32,034 nt of DNA from assembly GCF_025175675.1 (NCBI RefSeq), contig NZ_JANIOA010000046.1, positions 1 through 32,034 of the forward strand, written 5' to 3'. A program made the position numbers and the translations under genes. This document shows, in pieces, positions 15,160 to 23,992 of this stretch; positions within the stretch are counted from its first letter, which is position 1, and each line of letters opens with the position of its first letter. This DNA is from Sedimenticola hydrogenitrophicus (GTDB lineage: Bacteria; Pseudomonadota; Gammaproteobacteria; Chromatiales; Chromatiaceae). The notes under the pieces were generated by a model. That model did no database searches, was not told where the DNA came from, and saw only the letters and a list, made by a program, of their open reading frames with translations.

Positions 15160-18100
15160 TCACTCAATACCGCTCTCATTATCCACCTTCAGGCGAATCC
15201 CGCGCCGCCCCCCCTTGCGTCCAGCCGGGGTCGGCAAGGTGTGCACATCATCGCCAGCGGACGCCGGCTCCGTCACGGGCCCCGGAGGGGGCGCGCTGCG
15301 TGGCAGTGCCGACTGGATCTTGGCGGCCGCCTTCTTGTCGGCTTTTTTCTTGGCGGCCAACTTTGTTCCGGCCGCCGCCTTTTTCCCGGGAACCGGTGTT
15401 TTCTCTGGCGCCGTTTTTTTCTCCGGGGTCGGTTTTTTCATTGCCGCGGCCTTCCCGGCGGCACGCTTGACCGCTGCCGGCCGGTCTTCGCCCCGATCAT
15501 CGGCAACTGTTGCCCGAGAAACCGCCGGCCCCGTATCTTGCCCCGCTTTCGGTGCGTTCGCGTTGGCGCCTTCGCCGCCCGGTGACGACGGGCCCTTGGT
15601 CACCGGTGGCGGCGCAACAGCGGCTTCCATGGCGGATGGAGGCACATCGGCTTTAGGCCGCGGCAGCAGTTCTCCCAGCAGCAGGAAGATTCCACGCCCG
15701 GCATAGAACAGCATCAGCAGCAGGCTGGCGATCTTGCCCCATAGCACCAGCAGCAGCGAGGGACCCCGGACAGTGGGCGGAGCCGCCGCGCAGGAGGGCT
15801 CATCGACCAGCTCCGGCAGTGGGGTATTGCCGCCGTCATAACCGGCGGCCGCCACTTCACAAAGCGCGGCGCTGGCCTTCATGCAGCCGAGCGGGATAAC
15901 GATCAGGGTCAGGATGGTGGAGACCATGACGCCCGAGGCCAGCGAGATGGCCATGCCCTGGAAGATCGGATCGGTAAAGATCACGCTGGAGCCGCACACC
16001 AGGGCCAGGGCGGTAATCATGATCGGCCGGGTCCGGGTGGTGCAGGCGCGTATTACCGCCTGCTCCACCGACACCCCGCGCTGGATCTCGTGGATGGAGA
16101 AGTCCACCAACAGGATCGAATTGCGCACGATGATGCCGGCCAGGGCAATCCAGCCGATCATTGAGGTGGCGGTGAACTCCGCCCCCATCAGCGCATGCAT
16201 GGGGATGATGCCCAGCAGGGTCAGGGGAATCGGCGCCATGATCAGCGCCGGAATGCGGAAATTGCCGAACTCCCACACCACCAGGATATAGATCAGTACC
16301 AGCGCCACCATGAACGCCGCCCCCATGTCGCGGAAGGTCTCGAAGGTCACCGTCCACTCGCCGGTCCACTCGATGCTGGAGCTGTTATCGTCGGCCGGCG
16401 GCTTGAACCAGAAGGCGTCCACCTTGACTCCGTCGGGTGCCGTGTAATCGGCCGCCAGCAGGTCCTGCACCTGGAACATGCCGTACACCGGGGCCGCCAG
16501 TTCGCCACCCACATCGGCCACCACATACTCCACCGGGCGCAGGTCCTTGTGATAGATGATCGGCTCCTCCTGCATCATCTCGAAGGCGCCCAGCTCGCGC
16601 AGCGGCAGGGTGACCCCACTGGTGGACTGGATCGGCAGATCGCCCAGCCGGTTGATCTGCGAACGCTCGGCCAGCGGCACCTGGATCAGGATATTGATCG
16701 GCTCATGCCCCGCCTTCTGCTTCACGTCGCCCAGGCGCATTCCGCCCAGCGCCATGGAGAGATTGCGGTTGATGGTGTCGACCGAGACACCGCGCCGTAC
16801 CGCCTTCTCGGTATCCACCTTAAACAACCAATACTCGTAGCTGCCGCGCAGGTAGTTGTCCACATCCACCAGACTCTCCGTCTGCTCGAATATGCCGGTC
16901 AGATCGGCGGCCAGCTGGCGGCGGATCTCCGGGGTCGGACCATGCACCTCGGCCACCACCGACTGCAGCACCGGCGGCCCGGGCGGCATCTCCACGACGG
17001 CGAACCTGGCCCCCGATTCACGGGTGATCTCCCTGACCGCCTCGCGCGCCGCCAGTGCCAGCTCATGGCTGCTGCGCTCCCGCTTGCTCTTGTGCAGCAG
17101 CTGTACCTGGACCTCCGCCTGCCACGGGTCCTGACGCAGATAGTAGTGACGCACCATGCCGTTGAAATCGAATGGACGGGCGGTACCCACATACACCTGC
17201 AGGGCCGACACCTCGGGCATCTGACGCAGCCGCTCGGCGATGCGGTGCGCCAGGTTGGCGGTGACCGGCAGGGCCGTGCCCTCCGGCATGTCCAGCACCA
17301 CCGAGAACTCGGGCTTGTTGTCCAGCGGCAGCATCTTCACCGTCACCCACTGGGTGTAAAACATGGAACAGGCGAAGAGGAAGCTCCCCCACAACAGCAC
17401 GCGGAACAGGATGCGCTTGTTGCGCGAGCGGATCAGCGGGGTGAGGATCTTTTCGTAAAAGCGCGCCAGGCGTTGCGTACCCACCTTCTCGCGCTCTTCC
17501 GCCACCTCCAGGTAGGCCATGCTGGGTCGCAGCCAGCGGGAGATAGCCAGCCAGGGGGTGAAGACGAAGGCGGCGAACAGGGAGATCAGCATGGCGGCCG
17601 AACCCAGCGCCGGAATCGGTTCCATGTAGGGCCCCATCATGCCGGTGACGAAGCCCATCGGCAGCAGCGCCGCGATCACGGTAAAGGTGGCCAGGATGGT
17701 GGGATTGCCCACCTCCCGCACCGCGTCCACCGCGGTATAGGCGTCGGTGGAGCCTTTCTCCAGCCAGCGCCGGTAGATGTTCTCCACCACCACGATGGCG
17801 TCATCCACCAGGATGCCGATGGAGAAGATCAGGGCGAACAGGCTGACCCGGTCGATGGTGTAGCCGGTCACCCAGGCGTAGAAGATGGTCATCAACAGCA
17901 CCACCGGGATCACCAGCACCACCACGATGGCCGGGCGCAGGGCGCGGAACGCGAACAGCACCAGCAGGAACACGAAACCGGTGGCGACGAACAGCTTGAA
18001 GATCAGCTCGTTGACCTTGTCCTCGGCCGTTTCACCGTAGTTGCGGGTGATGCTGACACCGACGTTGGAGGGGATGCGCAGTCCCTTCAGGTGCTCGACC

Positions 18101-19140
18101 CGGTCGATAATGGCACCGGCCACGGTAACACCGTTTACTCCCGGTTTCTTGGCCACGGCTATGGTCACAGCGGGAATGCCGCTGGCCGGTTGCTCATGCT
18201 CGCCGGCCGGACCCGTGTAATAGGCCACCAGCTGCTGGGCATCCTCGGGACCCTGCACCACCCGCGCCACGTCGTGCACATAGACCGGCACGTCGTTGTG
18301 GGTGCCGATCACCAGGCGGCTGATATCGTCGGTGGTCTTGAGGAAGGCGCCGGTCATCACCGTGAAGCGGGTGTTGCCGGATTCGACTCCGCCCGCCTGC
18401 TGCTCGCTGTTGGAGGTCTGGATGCGGTTGGCCACCTGATCCAGGCTGATACCGTAGCCGGAGAGCCGCTCCGGCGATACCTCGATGGTCACCTGCTCGG
18501 CACGCCCGCCCACCACGAAACCGTTGCCGGTATCCGGGATCTCCTTGATGCTCTGCAGCACATCGTGCGCCAGCATGCGCAGCTGGCCGTCATCCACGTC
18601 CGGCAGGCCGTTGCTGTCCAGATCCCTGGACCAGAGGGTGATGTTGACCACCGGTACGTCGTCAATGCCCTTGGCCTTGACCAGGGGTGGCGACACCCCG
18701 GGAGGAATCCGGTCCATGTTGGAGTCGAGCTTGTCGTTCACCTTGACCAGCGAGGGGCCCATCTGCTCGCCCACATCAAATTCGATGGTCACCATGCCCA
18801 TGCCACGCTGCGAGGCGGAGTAGACGTGCTTGACGCCGTCGATCTCGCTCATGATCCGCTCCAGCGGCTCGATGGCGAGATTGGAGACCTGGTCGGCGGA
18901 GGCGCCGGTGTACTGGACGAAGATGTCCACCATCGGCACCGAGATCTGCGGGTCCTCCTGCCGGGGCGTCATCATCAGGCCCAGCAGTCCCATCAGCATC
19001 ATGGAGATAAAAAACAGCGGCGAGAGCGGCGAGTTGATGAAGAAGCGCGCGGTACGCCCGGCAAGCCCCAATTGCTCGTCGGTCAGTTGCGCGTTGTTCC
19101 GCTCATCTTTATTTGCATCTTCCTGATTCATCATTTTCAC
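15160..19140 (-). CDS. RND efflux pump inner-membrane subunit with extra helix and Lys/Ala/Pro tail
   Basis: The 1326-residue protein starts at GTG 19140; ATGs at 19134 and 19131 are alternatives. Residues about 1-1087 form a complete AcrB-type proton/substrate antiporter: TM1 near 45, porter domains, then the TM4 segment IGILVDDAIVVVENIYRRW with the conserved Asp pair. The TM10 segment GIIVRNSILLVDF has Arg where AcrB has its proton-relay Lys. After TM12 there is a 239-residue extension. It contains a further hydrophobic segment (1127-1157), then a Pro/Ala linker and a Lys/Ala/Pro-rich stretch (about 1225-1275) like histone H1 or AlgP tails. Normal family length is about 1020-1100. The adaptor gene lies 64 bases upstream. 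No outer-membrane channel gene is present. The substrate is unknown. Confidence 0.93.
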   Translation of the reverse strand: MKMMNQEDANKDERNNAQLTDEQLGLAGRTARFFINSPLSPLFFISMMLMGLLGLMMTPRQEDPQISVPMVDIFVQYTGASADQVSNLAIEPLERIMSEIDGVKHVYSASQRGMGMVTIEFDVGEQMGPSLVKVNDKLDSNMDRIPPGVSPPLVKAKGIDDVPVVNITLWSRDLDSNGLPDVDDGQLRMLAHDVLQSIKEIPDTGNGFVVGGRAEQVTIEVSPERLSGYGISLDQVANRIQTSNSEQQAGGVESGNTRFTVMTGAFLKTTDDISRLVIGTHNDVPVYVHDVARVVQGPEDAQQLVAYYTGPAGEHEQPASGIPAVTIAVAKKPGVNGVTVAGAIIDRVEHLKGLRIPSNVGVSITRNYGETAEDKVNELIFKLFVATGFVFLLVLFAFRALRPAIVVVLVIPVVLLMTIFYAWVTGYTIDRVSLFALIFSIGILVDDAIVVVENIYRRWLEKGSTDAYTAVDAVREVGNPTILATFTVIAALLPMGFVTGMMGPYMEPIPALGSAAMLISLFAAFVFTPWLAISRWLRPSMAYLEVAEEREKVGTQRLARFYEKILTPLIRSRNKRILFRVLLWGSFLFACSMFYTQWVTVKMLPLDNKPEFSVVLDMPEGTALPVTANLAHRIAERLRQMPEVSALQVYVGTARPFDFNGMVRHYYLRQDPWQAEVQVQLLHKSKRERSSHELALAAREAVREITRESGARFAVVEMPPGPPVLQSVVAEVHGPTPEIRRQLAADLTGIFEQTESLVDVDNYLRGSYEYWLFKVDTEKAVRRGVSVDTINRNLSMALGGMRLGDVKQKAGHEPINILIQVPLAERSQINRLGDLPIQSTSGVTLPLRELGAFEMMQEEPIIYHKDLRPVEYVVADVGGELAAPVYGMFQVQDLLAADYTAPDGVKVDAFWFKPPADDNSSSIEWTGEWTVTFETFRDMGAAFMVALVLIYILVVWEFGNFRIPALIMAPIPLTLLGIIPMHALMGAEFTATSMIGWIALAGIIVRNSILLVDFSIHEIQRGVSVEQAVIRACTTRTRPIMITALALVCGSSVIFTDPIFQGMAISLASGVMVSTILTLIVIPLGCMKASAALCEVAAAGYDGGNTPLPELVDEPSCAAAPPTVRGPSLLLVLWGKIASLLLMLFYAGRGIFLLLGELLPRPKADVPPSAMEAAVAPPPVTKGPSSPGGEGANANAPKAGQDTGPAVSRATVADDRGEDRPAAVKRAAGKAAAMKKPTPEKKTAPEKTPVPGKKAAAGTKLAAKKKADKKAAAKIQSALPRSAPPPGPVTEPASAGDDVHTLPTPAGRKGGRRGIRLKVDNESGIE

Positions 19141-19204
19141 ACTTGGTTGCAGCGCTATGACAGGCCTGGATGGCGTTCACGGATACCGGCGGCTTCACGC
19201 CCGT

Positions 19205-20383
19205 TCAGCGTTGATCCACAGGACGGGTCCAGCCCGAGGCGATTCCGCTTGCAGGATCGCGCAGTATCCGTTCACCGGCACTCAAACCGGAGAGCACACT
19301 GACAAAACCGTTGTCCAGGCTTTCGCCGGCCCGAATCAGGCGCAGTTCCGGGCGGCCATTTTGACCTTCCACATAGACCCCCGGCAGACTCCCGTTGTAG
19401 CGGATGGAGGAGGCGGGAATGACCGGATGATTGCGCGCCGGTGCGGTGTGGTCCGGCACCCTGACCTTGACATACATGCCGGGAGCGGAGACCCCCTGGG
19501 GCAGGTCAAACTTCACCTTGACGGTGTGGCGCTGTGAATCGGCGGTCGGGAAGATCTGCGCCACCCGTACCGGCACTACCTGACCGGTAACATCCAGTTC
19601 CGCCTGCAGCATCATCTGCTCATAGAGACCGGGGCGCAGCCTGGCCGGCACGTCCACCATGATCTGCAGATACTCCACATCGGCATACACCAGCAGCGGC
19701 TGACCCGGCTGCATGGTATCCCCCACCTCGACGAACTTCTTCAGGATCACCCCGTCAAACGGCGCCAGACTGATGGCATCGCGCAGCTTGGCGTCGATCG
19801 CCTGGATCTGGGACTGGGCGGAAAGGATGGCATTCTGTGCCTGGGTGATCTGCACCCCGGAGCTGTACAGGTCGGCACGCCGTTCCACGGTCTGGTTACG
19901 GTTGCCGGAGAAGCCCTCCATCGGCCGCGTGAACATCTGGTCGAACAGGTTCGGCAAGCCCATGCCACCCATCGCCTGCTGGGACTGGGGCGACCAGAGT
20001 TCACGGTTATACTGCACCCCGGCGGCACGCAGTTGCGCATCGGCATTGGCCAGCTGGGCCAGGGCGGCATTGCGCGTGGCCAGCAACTCACTGTCGTCCA
20101 GGGCTACCAGCAGCGTCCCCTTATCAAAGGTATCCCCCTCGATACCGGCCAAGTGCCTTACCCGCCCGGGCAGTTGGGCCGTCAGCGTCACCTCCTTGTA
20201 GGGCATCACCGTTCCGCCGAGCGAGACGGTTGAGGTGCCGCGCGCCTGCTGGACGACAAAGTATTCGCCACCCTGTGTCTGAGCGGCTGTCTGCGCAGCC
20301 GTCTGCGCAACACCCAGCCGGGGCAACATGGCGGCGACACCAAGGGCTGCCGCCAGCGCAATCGCATGGACCTGTATTTCCAT
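19205..20383 (-). CDS. RND efflux periplasmic adaptor subunit (HlyD/MFP family)
   Basis: The 392-residue adaptor links the RND pump to an outer-membrane channel. A signal peptide (hydrophobic 5-25, cleavage near GVAQT) without an evident lipobox Cys precedes the lipoyl half-motif TVMPYKEVTLTAQLPGRVRHL, then an alpha-hairpin region (about 95-185). The second lipoyl half is SLAPFDGVILKKFVEVGDTMQPGQPLL, followed by a beta-barrel and membrane-proximal domain. The hairpin contains an unusual insert rich in Met, Gly and Pro (QQAMGGMGLPNLFDQMF and beyond, about 118-145). A short AAQT repeat follows the signal. It is the first gene of the pump operon. The pump follows after 64 bases. No regulator is adjacent. 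Confidence 0.92.
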   Translation of the reverse strand: MEIQVHAIALAAALGVAAMLPRLGVAQTAAQTAAQTQGGEYFVVQQARGTSTVSLGGTVMPYKEVTLTAQLPGRVRHLAGIEGDTFDKGTLLVALDDSELLATRNAALAQLANADAQLRAAGVQYNRELWSPQSQQAMGGMGLPNLFDQMFTRPMEGFSGNRNQTVERRADLYSSGVQITQAQNAILSAQSQIQAIDAKLRDAISLAPFDGVILKKFVEVGDTMQPGQPLLVYADVEYLQIMVDVPARLRPGLYEQMMLQAELDVTGQVVPVRVAQIFPTADSQRHTVKVKFDLPQGVSAPGMYVKVRVPDHTAPARNHPVIPASSIRYNGSLPGVYVEGQNGRPELRLIRAGESLDNGFVSVLSGLSAGERILRDPASGIASGWTRPVDQR

Positions 20384-20541
20384 TTTTCTAGTTATCCCGC
20401 TGATTTTTAACTGCTATTGAAATACCACCCCGATTGACTCTACCACGAGCGGCAGAGTGCGGGGTATTCTCAAATCGCCGGGCGTCTTATGCTACACGCG
20501 CCCTGGACGGATGTGGTAATGCGCCGTCAAGGCGGGTCTCA

Positions 20542-20604
20542 CCGTTATGATGAATAACGGAGAGATCGGCTACGGCAACGCTACCGGACCGTGTCCTCGA
20601 CACG
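20542..20604. repeat. Two short perfect hairpins in the gap between SCP2 and RND adaptor genes
   Basis: CCGTTAT (20542-20548) pairs with ATAACGG (20554-20560) around five bases. CGTGTC (20590-20595) pairs with GACACG (20599-20604) around three. They lie downstream of the SCP2-domain gene on the minus strand and upstream of the pump operon. They may end SCP2 transcription or regulate the pump operon. Neither has a T-tract. Confidence 0.4.
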
Positions 20605-20616
20605 ATCCTCACGCCG

Positions 20617-21012
20617 TCAGGCCTTAGCCATGACGGCAAAACTCTTGATGAACGGACCGGCCATGCGCGGATCCTTCAGCATGGAGGCATAGTCGCCCAC
20701 CTTGAATTTCATTTTGCCCGAGGTAAACGCCACCCCGAGCCCCATCATGCCGGGCGGCTTGCCGATCCACTTTTTCCACTGCGCTTCACTGCAACGGATA
20801 TCCCAGTTCAGAACCTCTCCCTGGTAGGCCCCGGCCGATACCGCGTGGCCGTTTTCCACGTTGATCACACCACGCGGCTGCGCCTCGCCGTCGAACCCGT
20901 AGCCGATCACACTGCCGAAACCGATCTGCTCCAGGGCACCGGCCAGTTGGGGCTCGTCATTCCACTGGTCCATAAAACGCTGCATCCACGCTTCCGAAAA
21001 AAGTTCCGTCAT
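20617..21012 (-). CDS. SCP2 sterol-binding-domain protein
   Basis: The 131-residue protein probably has the SCP-2 fold, a small alpha-beta lipid-binding pocket. Supporting segments are IGYGFDGEAQPRGVINVENGH, LNWDIRCSEAQWKKWIGK and LGVAFTSGKMKFKVGDYASMLKDPRMAGPFIKSF, which carries the conserved Gly-Lys-Met-Lys-x-Lys-Gly-like step before the last helices. No signal peptide, so cytoplasmic. Bacterial members are poorly characterised; ligands may be fatty acyl or polyprenyl lipids. A GGGAGCG site precedes the ATG at 21012. It stands alone between two long gaps. The AT-rich zone at about 21070-21150 is the likely promoter. Confidence 0.75.
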   Translation of the reverse strand: MTELFSEAWMQRFMDQWNDEPQLAGALEQIGFGSVIGYGFDGEAQPRGVINVENGHAVSAGAYQGEVLNWDIRCSEAQWKKWIGKPPGMMGLGVAFTSGKMKFKVGDYASMLKDPRMAGPFIKSFAVMAKA

Positions 21013-21516
21013 GTTCTCGCTCCCTCACCTGTAAGATCCTTCGGCCGTATCCGGGCATGATGCCGGGCAAGTCTATTAAGTATCTCTTATATACTGATAT
21101 TCTGCAATAGCCCGAGTACAATCTGCAACGGATAGCATATATATAAGTACTTGGGCAAATACGGTTTTTCTCCCGTCAGCTCTCCAACATCCGGCCCCGG
21201 CCGGCCAGCCACAGTACCCGTCGGGTGCTGGAAACCACATCGCCAGACTACCACCCGGCGTTGTGGCGCGTTAGTATTGCCGGTAGATAAATCCGGGGTA
21301 ACAGTGATCTGAGGCAAAAGAACGACGCTATTCCGATTATTTGCTGAAGTCGATTAGGCAGGGTAAATCATCCCGCAGGAGCGGCCTCGGCTGCGAGATT
21401 CGCGGATAAATCCGCCCCTACAAAAGCAGGATCCCTCAGGCAACACCTGACGGGTAGATGGCCAGAATATAGCGCGGTCGAGGCTTATACCCCTTTCCCT
21501 ACACCAGGAGCAGTTC
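21013..21516. other. Non-coding gap between divergent genes
   Basis: It contains an AT-rich stretch (about 21070-21150, several TATA-like words), probably the promoter of the minus-strand SCP2 gene, and a REP-like sequence at about 21371-21420. A possible minus-strand frame at 21087-21317 has no recognisable domain or ribosome site and I do not support it as a gene. Confidence 0.55.
21371..21420. repeat. REP-like dispersed palindromic sequence
   Basis: The centre GCGGATAAATCCGC (21402-21415) is a palindrome with 6-base arms, followed by CCCTACA and preceded by CGCAGGAGCGGCCTCGGCTG. This layout resembles the REP-type repeats with a GTAGGGGCGG head found in many gammaproteobacteria. One copy only in this window. 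Confidence 0.55.
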
Positions 21517-23052
21517 ATGAACACGGCAGGAAGACTTATCGAGGGACGTCTGAAACATCTAGAGAGCCATCTGGAACAAGAGAACCCGGTACTGCTCAAG
21601 ACAGTACAGAGTTTCAAGAAGCTGGACCGCATCGCCTACCGCACCGGTCTGCTCGGCACCGATGAATCCTATGCCACCCAGATACCCTGGTGGCCGCTGA
21701 TCGCCGTGCTCGGCACTTTCTCATCCGGCAAATCCACCTTCATCAATCACTACCTCGACTACAAGCTGCAGCGTACCGGAAATCAGGCCGTGGACGACAA
21801 GTTCACCGTCACCTGCTATAGCCGGGAGAAAACGGCACACGCCCTGCCGGGAGTGGCGCTGGACGCGGATCCACGCTTCCCCTTCTACCAGATGAGCGAG
21901 GATATCGAGCGGGTCGCCAAGGGCGAGGGGGAGCGCATCGACTCCTACCTGCAGTTGAAGACCTGCCCCAGCGACCGACTGCGCGGCAAGATCCTGATCG
22001 ATTCCCCGGGATTCGATGCCGATGCCCAGCGCACCTCCACGCTGCGCATCACCGATCACATCATCGACCTCTCCGACCTGGTCCTGGTGTTCTTCGACGC
22101 CCGCCATCCGGAACCGGGCGCCATGCAGGATACCCTGAACCACCTGGTGAGCAATACCATCAGCCGCAATGATGCGGGCAAGTTTCTCTATATCCTCAAC
22201 CAGATCGATTCCGCCGCGCGCGAGGACAATCCGGAAGAGGTGGTGGCCGCCTGGCAGCGGGCTCTGGGAGAAAGGGGCCTGACCGCCGGCCGCTTCTACA
22301 CCATCTATAACCCGGATGCCGCCGTGCCGATCGATGACGATAATCTCCGCCAGCGCTTCGAACGCAAACGCGATGCGGATCTGGAAGAGATCCACAACCG
22401 CATGCATGAGGTGGAGATCGAACGTGCCTACCGTATTGTCGGGGTACTGGAACGAACCGCGCGGGACATCGAGGAGCGGGCCATACCCGCCGTCAGGGAG
22501 GCCATCGCGCGCTGGAAAAGACGCGTACTCTGGGGCGATGCGCTGACCTTCGGGCTGCTGTTGATCGCCCTGGTCGCCATCACCCTGAACCAGGGTTATT
22601 GGCAGGGATTCAGTTTTGCACCACCCTGGCTGGACGCCCTCCTGGCCAGTCCGCCCCTGCAGATCGGCGTGACGATCGCCAGCCTGGCCGTGGTACTGGG
22701 GCTGCATTTCCTGATCCGCTCGCTGGCGGCCCGCAGTCTGTTGGGTCAGCTGAAACGGCAGACGGACAAGCTGGCGCTCCGCGGCAACCTGAGCAACGCC
22801 TTCCTGCGTAACACCAAGCCCTGGCGCAGCATCTTCAGCAACGTCCCGGCCGGTTGGGGACGCGGCGCCAGGAAACGCCTGGCCCAGGTCAAGGAGGATG
22901 CCGACAACTACGTGCAGACCCTCAATGACCGCTTTACCAATCCGTCGGGGGACGCCTCGGTACACCTGGAGAACCAACCCCTGCTCGCCGCCGCGCAGAT
23001 CGAGCCGGATGCGGAGGCACCATTGAGTCCGGCCTCCACCGCTCCCTCCTGA
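21517..23052 (+). CDS. Dynamin-superfamily GTPase with two membrane helices
   Basis: The 511-residue membrane-anchored GTPase has G1 GTFSSGKST (66-74), the G2 threonine in KFTVTCY (about 95-101), G3 DSPGFD (162-167) and G4 NQID (228-231). This matches bacterial dynamin-like/EHD-type proteins rather than Era/Obg GTPases. A helical stalk-like region (about 265-340) precedes two hydrophobic segments (about 345-370 and 385-410). The polar C-terminal tail then starts with a Lys/Arg-rich segment. Bacterial dynamin-like proteins remodel or repair membranes; this one lacks a partner of the paired type. An AGGAG site lies 8 bases before the ATG. The sugar kinase gene follows 19 bases downstream, so co-transcription is likely. 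Confidence 0.82.
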   Translation: MNTAGRLIEGRLKHLESHLEQENPVLLKTVQSFKKLDRIAYRTGLLGTDESYATQIPWWPLIAVLGTFSSGKSTFINHYLDYKLQRTGNQAVDDKFTVTCYSREKTAHALPGVALDADPRFPFYQMSEDIERVAKGEGERIDSYLQLKTCPSDRLRGKILIDSPGFDADAQRTSTLRITDHIIDLSDLVLVFFDARHPEPGAMQDTLNHLVSNTISRNDAGKFLYILNQIDSAAREDNPEEVVAAWQRALGERGLTAGRFYTIYNPDAAVPIDDDNLRQRFERKRDADLEEIHNRMHEVEIERAYRIVGVLERTARDIEERAIPAVREAIARWKRRVLWGDALTFGLLLIALVAITLNQGYWQGFSFAPPWLDALLASPPLQIGVTIASLAVVLGLHFLIRSLAARSLLGQLKRQTDKLALRGNLSNAFLRNTKPWRSIFSNVPAGWGRGARKRLAQVKEDADNYVQTLNDRFTNPSGDASVHLENQPLLAAAQIEPDAEAPLSPASTAPS

Positions 23053-23071
23053 TTCTCCCGCGACGCAAGCC

Positions 23072-23980
23072 ATGCGTATCGGGGTTGATCTCGGCGGCAC
23101 CAAGATAGAGGCGCTGGCCCTGGATGAGCGGGGCCAGCGCCTGACCCGGCGGCGCATCCCGACACCCGCAGGTGACTACCGGGCCACCCTCCTTGCGGTG
23201 GCCGGACTGATACAGCGCATCGAACAGGAGACCGGCCGGCGCGGCACGGTCGGCATCGGCACGCCCGGATCACTCTCTCCTGCCAGCGAACTGATCAGAA
23301 ACGCCAACTCCACCTGCCTGAATGGCAACCCCCTGCAACAGGATCTCGAACGGCTGCTGGAGCGTCCCGTGCGCCTGGCCAATGATGCCGACTGCTTTGC
23401 CCTCTCGGAGTCCATCGACGGCGCCGGTCAGGGCTACGCTTCGGTTTTCGGTGTCATCATCGGCACCGGTGTCGGGGGCGGGATCGTCATCAATGGCAGC
23501 CTGATCTCCGGAGCCAACCGCATCGCCGGTGAATGGGGACACAACCCACTCCCCTGGCCCGGTACGGCGGAGCAGCCCGGGGCGGCCTGCTATTGCGGAA
23601 AAAGGGGCTGTATCGAGACCTTCCTGTCGGGGGCCGGCCTGGCCGCCGATTACCACCGGGAGACGGGGGTATCGATCAGTGCCGCGGCGTTGTCCGAACG
23701 ACTGGCACAACAGGAGCAAGCGGCGCAACGGGTCATGGCGCGTTACGAGGATCGGCTGGCACGCAGTCTCGCCGCAGTCATCAATCTCCTGGATCCCGAA
23801 GCGATTATCCTCGGCGGCGGCTTATCCAACGTCGCGCGACTGTATCAACAGGTACCGCGGGTCTGGACGGACTATATCTTCTCTGATGTGGTGCGTACCC
23901 GCTTGCTGCCACCGCGGCATGGCGACGCCAGCGGGGTGCGCGGCGCCGCCTGGCTCTGGGCTGTGGGCGAACAGGACTAA
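23072..23980 (+). CDS. ROK-family sugar kinase (fructokinase/N-acetylglucosamine kinase type)
   Basis: A 302-residue cytoplasmic kinase expected to phosphorylate a hexose with ATP. The N-terminal phosphate-binding motif is DLGGTK (6-11), and NDAD (104-107) holds the catalytic Asp. GTGVGGGIVING is the second ATP motif. The ROK zinc site is formed by GEWGHN (His157) and CYCGKRGC (Cys173, Cys175, Cys180), all intact. LDPEAIILGGGLSN completes the nucleotide pocket. It resembles the Mak/NagK branch, but substrate choice cannot be read reliably. There is no N-terminal helix-turn-helix, so it is a kinase and not a ROK repressor. Its end is 12 bases from the end of the convergent GGDEF gene. Confidence 0.88.
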   Translation: MRIGVDLGGTKIEALALDERGQRLTRRRIPTPAGDYRATLLAVAGLIQRIEQETGRRGTVGIGTPGSLSPASELIRNANSTCLNGNPLQQDLERLLERPVRLANDADCFALSESIDGAGQGYASVFGVIIGTGVGGGIVINGSLISGANRIAGEWGHNPLPWPGTAEQPGAACYCGKRGCIETFLSGAGLAADYHRETGVSISAAALSERLAQQEQAAQRVMARYEDRLARSLAAVINLLDPEAIILGGGLSNVARLYQQVPRVWTDYIFSDVVRTRLLPPRHGDASGVRGAAWLWAVGEQD

Positions 23981-23992
23981 GCCGGGCACCGA

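Noticed and set aside
16195-19302. A 1035-codon open frame on the plus strand opposite the RND pump gene
   Set aside because: Its translation is rich in His, Gln, Gly and Arg with no recognisable domain, while the minus strand encodes a full RND pump. Long antisense frames are expected in GC-rich DNA.
21087-21317. A 76-codon minus-strand frame in the gap upstream of the GTPase gene
   Set aside because: No domain, no ribosome site and AT-rich promoter-like content.
21721-23157. A 478-codon minus-strand frame opposite the dynamin-like GTPase
   Set aside because: The plus strand has complete G1, G3 and G4 GTPase motifs and a ribosome site, so this is a shadow frame.
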